From a virus, in the IMG/VR virus record IMGVR_UViG_3300034374_000806, positions 1 to 36,189 of that record: a DNA stretch of 36,189 nt. One strand, written 5' to 3'. The first letter of the stretch is position 1, and every line of letters starts with the position of its first letter. Positions 30,250-36,189 of this stretch are shown piece by piece. Made by a program: the position numbers and the translations under genes. The notes below the pieces were generated by a model. That model ran no database searches, had not been told where the DNA came from, and saw only the letters and a list, made by a program, of their open reading frames with translations.

Positions 30250-31748
30250 TAGATAGTCCTTCCTATTGTTGCTTGAGCCGTCAGCCTCTGAATTGAAACT
30301 TGAGCACCATTGACCTCTGCTTCAATACCAAGCTGAACAACTTGACCGCCTCCACTTGCGTTTACATTTGGACGGTTTACTAAAACACCGGCATTAAACT
30401 CACCGATGTTGTATTCTGCAATGTTATACTCTGCAATGACTTGAGTAGAGAGTGTAAATCTTTTCTTCTTATAGTTATAAGAATAATCATAACCCCAGTT
30501 AAGTACAATGTCTGTTGCGCTACCGCCAATAACCGTAATCTTTAAATTCTTAAGTAGCTTTAGATTTGATGGAGCACCAAAGTCAATATAGTTAGTGAAG
30601 TATGCCATCTGGTAAGCTGAACCGTTATCGTCGTATCCTGTGTACTTTGCAATGCCTAAAGTCTTACCAAGTAACAAATCACCATCACGGGTTCTACAAA
30701 ATGCTTGTGGCTGAATACTATCCCACTGTGTTGCTCGATGTGCTCCATCCTGTAGAGGTGTACGCATATCAAAACAGTATGTAATATTTGTTGTAGGCAA
30801 ATGTAATAAATAAAAAGCCTCTTCAGGAGAGTACACAGAAAAAATATTTTGAGACTCTGCCAAAAGATATGTTGTCAATTCTGTACGTACATTCTTACTG
30901 ATATCAGTCATCGGAGCTGATTTTTCTTGAATGGTACGTTTAAGACTACGAACACCAGAGTCTGATAAAAATATTAAGTCTGTCCCAGTAACCTGAATTG
31001 AATCTCTAGCAATACAACCGATACCTACCACAGTATCAGCTATCTTCATTGTTGCCGGGTCATCTGCCCCAGAATATAATAAAATCTGACGTTTACCAAA
31101 GATTGCTAGAATACCGTTGTGTACGGCTAATGCAGTAATCTCATCAGAGCCGTCAGGCCATACCTTAGATACATCTATAGAACCTGACGAACCTGTATCC
31201 CACTTAAAGCCAGTGAGGAGGTCTGACCAATATACTGTTGAATTATTGGCTGACGTTTTGGCAACCCAGAGTCTACCAAATCCAGACTGCACAATATTAC
31301 CAGCAGGTACTGTACCGCTGTAATCGATGTGTGCGCTAACTTCATCACAAGTAGTCCCATCATAGTAAATAGGATCAGACCCTTCACGAAATAAAAAATG
31401 TACTCCGTTTAAAGTAGCATGATCGTATAGACCATCTGACACCGTGTGCGATGCAGGGGTAATGTCTGTGAGTGTTGTAGTACCTTTGTATATTGCTGTA
31501 GCACTGCTAGAAATAATTTCTGTTGTACCATCAGACTTAATAAATTCACCGATAGAGACTAAAGAGTCTCCACCAGTGGTTGTTTGGTATGCCCAGCCCT
31601 TACGAGCACCGATACGTCCAAATTGGTCAATAACACAGTTCTCAGCAACCAATGCAAACTGTTCAGGCAATGAAGTAGGAGAATCTTGAGTATTTAACCC
31701 GTAAAAACCCGGAGCCTGAATTGCAATGCTTTGTAGCTCTTTAGCCAT
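30249..31748 (-). CDS. Tail tubular protein B / tail nozzle
   Basis: A 499-residue, beta-dominated protein in the tail-tube B position, directly after the tube A protein. The N-terminal FYGLNTQDSPTSLPEQFA is typical of T7 gp12 / P22 gp10-like nozzle proteins in this phage group. Repeated short blades (WVAKTSANNSTVYWSDLL, ILAIFGKRQILLYSGADD, LIFLSDSGVRSLKRT) suggest a beta-propeller. The C-terminal IAEYNIAEYNIGEFNAGVL contains a small internal repeat. Six copies would form the distal tail. I infer the role from order and the N-terminal motif. Confidence 0.85.
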   Translation of the reverse strand: MAKELQSIAIQAPGFYGLNTQDSPTSLPEQFALVAENCVIDQFGRIGARKGWAYQTTTGGDSLVSIGEFIKSDGTTEIISSSATAIYKGTTTLTDITPASHTVSDGLYDHATLNGVHFLFREGSDPIYYDGTTCDEVSAHIDYSGTVPAGNIVQSGFGRLWVAKTSANNSTVYWSDLLTGFKWDTGSSGSIDVSKVWPDGSDEITALAVHNGILAIFGKRQILLYSGADDPATMKIADTVVGIGCIARDSIQVTGTDLIFLSDSGVRSLKRTIQEKSAPMTDISKNVRTELTTYLLAESQNIFSVYSPEEAFYLLHLPTTNITYCFDMRTPLQDGAHRATQWDSIQPQAFCRTRDGDLLLGKTLGIAKYTGYDDNGSAYQMAYFTNYIDFGAPSNLKLLKNLKITVIGGSATDIVLNWGYDYSYNYKKKRFTLSTQVIAEYNIAEYNIGEFNAGVLVNRPNVNASGGGQVVQLGIEAEVNGAQVSIQRLTAQATIGRTI

Positions 31749-32395
31749 TACGATGTTGTCCAGATTGTCTCATCAGGGCTTAAACCTGCATCAAAAGCTA
31801 CCGCATTAGATAGTTCTTGATTAGCAAAAACAGCCTGTTCTGATGCTGATTGACCTCCTGTTTCACCACGCTCACGCAATGCATAAGAGTATGCCCATTG
31901 AATAATAGGCGATGAAGGTACTAAAATAGAATCTGAGTCAGAACTTAAATCTGCTGTACGCTTTACAGTGTAGACGCTAAATGTTTCTACAGAATCTGGT
32001 GTTCTATAAAAACGAATCTGTGCATCACCATTACCATCAAGACCATCAATTGCGTAGTAAGCCACCGGCCCTGTAGCTGAGTTGCTGTCTAAATTTAACT
32101 GACGAATGCGTTGTAGTGATTCTTGAAGAACCTTACTATTACGTGTTTCATTGTGGACATACAATACTTTAGAACGTACACCAAAATCTGTTAATGAATA
32201 TAAACCATCACCAATAGTTGTAGTGATTGAATATGTATAACGTAGGCCTGTCCAGTCCCAAGTATCTTCTACTAGACGTTTTGCATCGTTGACAAAATCA
32301 CCGATCAGTTTTGAGTAATCTGACTCATCAACAGTGGTAACTTCTTCTTCACGGAGTTTTCGCAGAACTGCGTTTACTAAATTTAAATAGGTCAT
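31748..32395 (-). CDS. Tail tubular protein A / head-tail adaptor
   Basis: A 215-residue protein beginning MTYLNLVNAVLRKLREEEV, the conserved start of tail-tube A (T7 gp11 / P22 gp4-like) proteins in podoviruses. A helical N-terminal domain (LIGDFVNDAKRLVEDTWDW) and a beta C-terminal domain fit that family. Twelve copies would sit below the portal. The start ATG (32393-32395) lies 7 bases after a TATAAT, so its own promoter could give an almost leaderless message. No ribosome site is visible upstream. It shares one base with the tube B gene. Confidence 0.88.
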   Translation of the reverse strand: MTYLNLVNAVLRKLREEEVTTVDESDYSKLIGDFVNDAKRLVEDTWDWTGLRYTYSITTTIGDGLYSLTDFGVRSKVLYVHNETRNSKVLQESLQRIRQLNLDSNSATGPVAYYAIDGLDGNGDAQIRFYRTPDSVETFSVYTVKRTADLSSDSDSILVPSSPIIQWAYSYALRERGETGGQSASEQAVFANQELSNAVAFDAGLSPDETIWTTS

Positions 32396-32399
32396 AACT

Positions 32400-32412
32400 A
32401 TATTATACCACG
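32400..32412 (-). promoter_or_regulatory. Tail-operon promoter, shared 13-bp core
   Basis: The minus strand reads CGTGGTATAATAT with consensus TATAAT (32402-32407) and extended TGG, identical to the sites before TerS and the SSB. The -35 is weak (TTTAAT at 17 bp). The expected start (about 32395) coincides with the first base of the tail-tube A start codon. Confidence 0.7.
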
Positions 32413-32425
32413 TTTTTCAATAAAA

Positions 32426-34618
32426 TTAAACAGTTCGCTCTAATACTTGACGAGAAAATGTTAATTCATCTTCTGGTAAGAAATCAAATTCAGAAGACAA
32501 AGACTGTACTATTTCATCTCCTACAACTCTTTCACCCGGAATACGTTCACCTAACAAAGCTAATTGAAATTCAATTTCTGGAATGTCAATATTTAAATCT
32601 GTTAAGTTAATACCAAAGCCTTCGATGTCTGGTAAAGAAATATTAAACTTTGTAAAATCACCTAATGACAAATCACCAACATTAATGGCAGGCCAATCGA
32701 AATCTTCCATTTCAAAGCCCATTTCAAATAATTGCGGGACTTCAAAACCAAAATTAAGAAGATCTGATGTAAAAGTAAAATCAATCCCGTCTGGCATTTT
32801 GCCTTTAAGATTGTCCCAAATACCTTTTAAATCAATTCCTGATAAATCAATTCCATCTGGTAAGTCAACATTAATTTCAGGGAAAAGGCTTTTGAATGGG
32901 TTAGTTATATTAAAAGCAGGTAAGTCTACCTCTGGTAAATTAAAAGATAGTCCTTCACCTGAAATTAAATCAGATAACTTTCCGCCATTGTCAAAGAAAC
33001 TATATAACGCTTTTCCAGTGGCCTGAGCAAGATCCATGCCTTGATCTAGGTTGACTGCAAAGTCTAAACCTGCAATACCTGCGGCTTTACCAGTTTTAGT
33101 TTCAGCCCCTAAAGCTGTAAGTAAGTCATCACCATAACGATCACGAATTGACGCAGATAAATCTTTGCCACGAACTACAACGTCTGCACCTAGTTTTGCA
33201 AGATCGTGATTAGATTTAATCCACTCTGCTACTTGTGGATCAAACATAGCATCAATTGAATCATTCGCAATTTTTTCTAAGCCAAGAGTATCTGCAACAT
33301 CATCACCATAGACATCAATAAGGGCTGTAAGAGGATCATCACCTTGAGCAAGTTTTGTCCCTAACATCACCATGTCTTGTGTGGATTCAGGAAGTTCTGT
33401 TAGTGTTTGACTGCCTGTTAGCGAATCAAACACAACTTGCCCTAAATCAAAATCAGTGTTGACATAATCTTGCCATGAAGGATTTTCCTTGCCTGTCACC
33501 TCTTTTTTAATATTCGTCGGAAGAGGAAAATAATCGGCAGTGTTATATTTTTCTTGAAGTGCTAGTTCTTCTTGACGTTTTTGTTGAAACTCTGTTTCGG
33601 AAGTAAATAATGTCTTTGCAGGTTCACCACCAATATTTAATGTTTGTTGTATAATTGGCTCGCCTGTAGTAGGGTCTTGCCACACTTTAGCTTCAAAGGT
33701 GGATTTACCAAATAAAGCACCAGTGCCTGCGGCTCTACCGCCTTGATATACAATGTTAGGTGCAATACCTGTCGGGTCAATTGGAGCACCGAAAACATCA
33801 AATGCAACAGTACCTGCTACCTGACCACCTAAATTTCCTAGAATTGAATTGGCAAAAGCAGGGCCGAAGTCTTCTGCCATGAATGAATAAATACTAGGCG
33901 GTGCATCAACAAGCAATCCGTATTCTTCAGACAACAGCATTTTTTGATCAGGATATTGCTGTTGTGCTTGATAAAGCTGTTGGATAATATCCGTGTCAAA
34001 ATTGTATGTACCACCTGTAGAAGGAAGCTCTACATTACCACTCGATAACAACTCATTAATTTGATTGTATTGGTCTTGGGTGTATTGTAATGAGTCATCA
34101 AAGTTAATGTTGTATGTCTGATCATTGGCGCTATAAACAACATCAGCCGCAGGTGGTGCAGGTGCTTTAGGTTTAGAAGGTGTTGCAGGGCGTAGTCGTC
34201 TTCCTTCAGCTCTACCATAAGTTTCCCAATGATACAAAGGATCAAGCCCAGCGGCGGCTACATCAGGATTAGCGGCTAAATAGGCCGCACCATCAAATCC
34301 GCTTGAAGTTGGCGGAGGTGTTGAAACTGGTGCAAGTGGTCTGCCTTCCGCTTGCCCATAGTCAAGATAATGACGTAAAGGATCTACGCCTGCGGCGGCT
34401 ACGTCTGGGTTTGCTCGTAAATAAGCGTTAGCATCCCATCCTGCAGGTGGAGTAGGTGTTGCGATACCACCACCCTGATATGTTTCAGTGCCATCGCCAC
34501 CTTCAGGTGCTGTTGGATCGTAAGAAGGTGGTGTATCTGGGTAGGTGATTTCAATAACCGTACCAAGATCAAAATCTTCCTCAGAATCAACAGTTGACTG
34601 ATTAAAGTTTTGAGCCAT
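32426..34618 (-). CDS. Large virion-associated protein with NPDV repeats, 730 residues
   Basis: The N-terminus is acidic and Pro-rich. Two copies of a 36-residue repeat follow (61-96 and 108-143) with the core NPDVAAAGxDPLxHYxxYGxAEGR, a repeat I recall from secreted and surface proteins of Proteobacteria and not from virion proteins. The middle is Gly/Ala-rich and helical. The C-terminal third (about 550-690) is a run of short, nearly periodic segments with Leu-Pro-Asp/Glu and Ile-Asp-Leu turns. It is the gene upstream of tail-tube A, in a virion operon, so it is probably structural, but no function can be assigned. Confidence 0.65.
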   Translation of the reverse strand: MAQNFNQSTVDSEEDFDLGTVIEITYPDTPPSYDPTAPEGGDGTETYQGGGIATPTPPAGWDANAYLRANPDVAAAGVDPLRHYLDYGQAEGRPLAPVSTPPPTSSGFDGAAYLAANPDVAAAGLDPLYHWETYGRAEGRRLRPATPSKPKAPAPPAADVVYSANDQTYNINFDDSLQYTQDQYNQINELLSSGNVELPSTGGTYNFDTDIIQQLYQAQQQYPDQKMLLSEEYGLLVDAPPSIYSFMAEDFGPAFANSILGNLGGQVAGTVAFDVFGAPIDPTGIAPNIVYQGGRAAGTGALFGKSTFEAKVWQDPTTGEPIIQQTLNIGGEPAKTLFTSETEFQQKRQEELALQEKYNTADYFPLPTNIKKEVTGKENPSWQDYVNTDFDLGQVVFDSLTGSQTLTELPESTQDMVMLGTKLAQGDDPLTALIDVYGDDVADTLGLEKIANDSIDAMFDPQVAEWIKSNHDLAKLGADVVVRGKDLSASIRDRYGDDLLTALGAETKTGKAAGIAGLDFAVNLDQGMDLAQATGKALYSFFDNGGKLSDLISGEGLSFNLPEVDLPAFNITNPFKSLFPEINVDLPDGIDLSGIDLKGIWDNLKGKMPDGIDFTFTSDLLNFGFEVPQLFEMGFEMEDFDWPAINVGDLSLGDFTKFNISLPDIEGFGINLTDLNIDIPEIEFQLALLGERIPGERVVGDEIVQSLSSEFDFLPEDELTFSRQVLERTV

Positions 34619-34622
34619 TAAA

Positions 34623-34886
34623 TCACCACTTCTTACAAGACCAATAACGTGCTGTCAGTTTACTAGGCGGGTTGGTGTCGCACTTGTGTCGTGCTCTAAA
34701 GCTCTTACGTCTAGCAGGCTGAGCTTTCTTGATTGTCATGTTAGGATCACCAAAGCGAATCGTCTTAGTTTTATCACCTTCTTTAGCAACTACAACAAAC
34801 TTCTTAGATCCGCCCGGTGTACGCTTAGGCTTGTTGTACCCACTGACACCTGCTCTGGCTAACTTAGGGTCTTTAGACTTAGGCAT
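34623..34886 (-). CDS. Small basic protein of marine-phage type
   Basis: An 87-residue Lys/Arg-rich protein: MPKSKDPKLARAGVSGYNKPKR, then VVVAKEGDKTKTIRFGD, then ARRKSFRARHKCD. I recall very similar small proteins throughout marine phages, without known function. High charge suggests DNA or RNA binding, perhaps packaged with the DNA. It directly follows the beta-protein gene (no gap) and precedes the 730-residue gene by 4 bases. Confidence 0.75.
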   Translation of the reverse strand: MPKSKDPKLARAGVSGYNKPKRTPGGSKKFVVVAKEGDKTKTIRFGDPNMTIKKAQPARRKSFRARHKCDTNPPSKLTARYWSCKKW

Positions 34887-35225
34887 TTAGCCCCCTTGAA
34901 CGATGTTGTTTTCTTCAATCAACGACACAAGCATTGTCATTCCTTGTGTTGCAAATGCAGAGATACTGTCACCTTCACGCATCATAATAAAAGAATTGAT
35001 TGTTCCACCAATTTGAAGAAAATCTTTACTTGTTACCGTGTAACCTTCAAGGACAGAAAATGTAGAGTCTTGTGCCGCACTGTAATAATCAACCTCTACA
35101 CTTCCATTAGAGCCACTGGTATTGGTAATGTACATTAGCACCCACTGTGCGCTTTTACCTGTCGGTACAGTGTACACAGTCTGTGGAGTGCCTGTCAGTA
35201 CAGCACCGTAGGTTTTCTTAATCAT
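34887..35225 (-). CDS. Small beta-rich virion-associated protein
   Basis: A 112-residue protein, mostly alternating hydrophobic beta residues (QTVYTVPTGKSAQWVLMYITN, then VEVDYYSAAQDST). Its outline, especially the YTVP...ITN segment, parallels the 110-residue protein at 4772-5104, so both may share a beta-sandwich fold used for capsid decoration or tail connection. ATG 35225 overlaps the upstream stop (ATGA), and its stop is adjacent to the next gene's start. Confidence 0.65.
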   Translation of the reverse strand: MIKKTYGAVLTGTPQTVYTVPTGKSAQWVLMYITNTSGSNGSVEVDYYSAAQDSTFSVLEGYTVTSKDFLQIGGTINSFIMMREGDSISAFATQGMTMLVSLIEENNIVQGG

Positions 35226-35371
35226 TTCTTCTTCTTCGCTGTTCTAGCGGCTTTACGGAAAGCAGACGCTGTTGGAGCACCTTTAGTACCGGGCTTACGC
35301 ATACGTTCTTTAGAGCCTCTAGCAATCCGTCTGCGTTTAGCGTGAATGTTAGCGTAGAGTCCTTTAGGCAT
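35222..35371 (-). CDS. Tiny Lys/Arg-rich protein
   Basis: A 49-residue, extremely basic ORF: MPKGLYANIHAKRRRIARGS, then KERMRKPGTKGAPTASAFRK, ending AARTAKKKK. The same opening is, from memory, very common in marine phage genomes. It has ATGA and TAATG junctions with its neighbours. A nucleic-acid-binding role is likely from charge alone. Confidence 0.75.
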   Translation of the reverse strand: MPKGLYANIHAKRRRIARGSKERMRKPGTKGAPTASAFRKAARTAKKKK

Positions 35372-35484
35372 TACTTCTTAGCCTTGCCTAAGCACTTCTT
35401 AGCGGCTTTACACTTAGCCTTGCTCTTACAACCTGCACAGGTCTTGAAGGCTTTAGTCGTTTTCTTTTTACCATACATTGCCAT
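35371..35484 (-). CDS. Tiny Lys/Cys-rich protein
   Basis: A 37-residue ORF: MAMYGKKKTTKAFKTCAGCK then SKAKCKAAKKCLGKAKK. Four Cys (16, 19, 25, 31) in a CxxC-x5-C-x5-C order could hold zinc. The stop overlaps the next start (TAATG), and GGGAAG lies upstream. ATG at residue 3 is an alternative start. It is probably a partner of the other small basic proteins. Confidence 0.7.
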   Translation of the reverse strand: MAMYGKKKTTKAFKTCAGCKSKAKCKAAKKCLGKAKK

Positions 35485-35485
35485 A

Positions 35486-35854
35486 TTATTTCTTCCCTAT
35501 CATTTCCATCATTCCCTTACCGGCCTTGACACCAAAACTCGCAAGGACAATTACCATTAGTATCTCATGATACCAGTCAGGCAAGGTACTCAAAGCTGTG
35601 AACCCTGCTTGTATATGTGGAACCATATCTGGTATAAACACAAGAATTAGAGGTATACTGAAAACTGCTGTTAGCCACTCGTCCTTGAGGCTGTTCTTTG
35701 ATGCCTCTGCCATGATGCGTTCCCAATCCGCTGTGGACTGTGCCGCTGTTTTCAGTGCGGTGGCTTTGGCCTCTGCGGTGGCCTTGGTTGATTCCGCCTT
35801 GGCACTGACCCATGTACCTGCCAAGTTCGTGATAGCTGTGACTAACCCAATCAT
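35486..35854 (-). CDS. Holin, three-TM gene-transfer-agent type
   Basis: A 122-residue membrane protein starting at MIGLVTAITNLAGTW. Features of the GTA-type holin family are visible: an Ala/Lys-rich helix (residues 18-40), SLKDEWLTAVFSIPLILVF (55-73) followed by IPD, then TALSTLPDWYHEILMVIVLASFG (86-108) and a Lys-rich end. TM helices lie at about 61-78 and 96-113, with a possible third at the N-terminus. I chose ATG 35854, which overlaps the upstream TGA (ATGA) with AGGA before it, over a longer frame from 35887. It would time lysis by releasing the lysozyme encoded at 12288. Confidence 0.8.
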   Translation of the reverse strand: MIGLVTAITNLAGTWVSAKAESTKATAEAKATALKTAAQSTADWERIMAEASKNSLKDEWLTAVFSIPLILVFIPDMVPHIQAGFTALSTLPDWYHEILMVIVLASFGVKAGKGMMEMIGKK

Positions 35855-36033
35855 GAGGCATTTCCTGTTACGTCCGTCTGTATACAAATAGCATCGTAGT
35901 TAATCTTAGGCTGTGGTGCTGTTGCCATGAAATACTCACGGGCTTCAAAGCACTCGTCCATTGTTGCAAATGGCCCTTGAGGATAGACAGCGTAGCCATC
36001 AGACTGAATTAGGATTGCAAATAATAACCACAT
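35851..36033 (-). CDS. Small exported or membrane-anchored protein
   Basis: A 60-residue protein. The first 9 residues (MWLLFAILI) are hydrophobic, like a short signal or anchor, followed by a soluble part (YPQGPFATMDECFEAREYF) with two Cys (28 and 50) that could pair in the periplasm. It sits directly before the holin and overlaps it by 4 bases, so a lysis accessory role is possible. I see no lipobox, so a spanin call is not supported. Confidence 0.6.
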   Translation of the reverse strand: MWLLFAILIQSDGYAVYPQGPFATMDECFEAREYFMATAPQPKINYDAICIQTDVTGNAS

Positions 36034-36040
36034 AAGTGAC

Positions 36041-36189
36041 CTACTGTTTACTGAGCCAGTAGAAGATGTATATTACCAAGCCAATGGCTGAGAGAATGCT
36101 AATGCCCAAACCGATGCTAATACAAATATTAACAATTTGTTCTTTACGTTTAAGTCTTTTGGCTTTCTCAGCTTTTTCTGCGGCTTCAC
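36041..36189 (-). CDS. Small single-TM protein, 5' end outside the window
   Basis: An open minus frame from the right edge to TAG 36041-36043, at least 48 residues. It begins with a Glu/Ala/Lys helix (EAAEKAEKAKRLKRKEQ), then a hydrophobic TM stretch (ICISIGLGISILSAIGLVI) and ends YIFYWLSKQ. The gene lies immediately before the lysis genes. The orientation (helix then C-terminal TM) fits a small membrane protein. Function is unknown. Confidence 0.55.
   Translation of the reverse strand, partial: EAAEKAEKAKRLKRKEQIVNICISIGLGISILSAIGLVIYIFYWLSKQ

Noticed and set aside
32583-33026. 147-residue plus-strand frame inside the 730-residue gene
   Set aside because: It arises from the periodic LPD/IDL codons on the other strand and has no start context or operon neighbours.
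1-36189. Window ends joining as a closed circle
   Set aside because: Joining the ends keeps a reading frame open, but it would fuse a Gly-rich module in mid-sequence to a charged helix with a TM segment. The paralogues predict AFGGGG-type sequence at this point, so the frame match is chance and sequence is probably missing.

Overview
The window is a large part of a lytic tailed bacteriophage genome. It is probably a podovirus, and it resembles the T7-like but RNA-polymerase-less phages common in marine samples. The reasons are a T7-type replication set (primase-helicase, family A DNA polymerase, gp2.5-like SSB, 5'-3' exonuclease), a class I ribonucleotide reductase, a podovirus-style head and tail set (portal, scaffold, coat, two tail-tube proteins, large internal virion proteins), a three-TM-type holin and several tiny basic proteins of a kind I recall from marine phages. 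I saw no integrase, repressor, phage RNA polymerase or tRNA gene. A Gram-negative marine host is my inference; the sequence does not name one. Neither end is a natural genome end: a fibre gene runs off the left edge and a small membrane-protein gene runs off the right edge.

Layout: (1) 1-13119, minus strand, late genes read leftward in the order TerS, T4-type lysozyme, TerL, portal, two small proteins, scaffold, major capsid protein, a hairpin, a collagen-like tail fibre, a small beta protein, then three tandem paralogous glycine-rich adhesins. (2) 13120-15341, a control region. It has a cluster of near-perfect sigma-54 (-24/-12) promoter matches, most arranged as face-to-face palindromes, an isolated minus-strand cargo block (a helix-hairpin-helix glycosylase-like protein, a 31-residue membrane peptide and an orphan gene, with two strong terminators), then a 17-bp iteron array whose last copy supplies the -35 box of an early sigma-70-type promoter. 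(3) 15342-25029, plus strand, early and replication genes: six small proteins, primase-helicase, PD-(D/E)XK nuclease, DNA polymerase, SSB, exonuclease, second nuclease, a DUF3310-like protein, NrdA, two small coiled-coil proteins and NrdB, ending in a terminator inside the last gene. (4) 25026-36189, minus strand, virion and lysis genes: three internal virion proteins, a fibre-base protein, tail-tube B and A proteins, a 730-residue virion-associated protein, small basic proteins and the holin.

How it works together: the early operon makes dNTPs (NrdA/NrdB) and copies DNA with a compact T7-like replisome. The two leftward blocks then build heads, tails and ejection proteins and lyse the cell. 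Genes are packed with many ATGA or TAATG overlaps, so translational coupling is probably widespread. Three promoters share an exact 13-bp core with an extended -10 (upstream of TerS, the SSB and tail-tube A), which suggests one coordinated promoter class. The most unusual feature is the concentration of sigma-54-type sites in the central control region, which would tie this phage to host RpoN activity if the sites are used.
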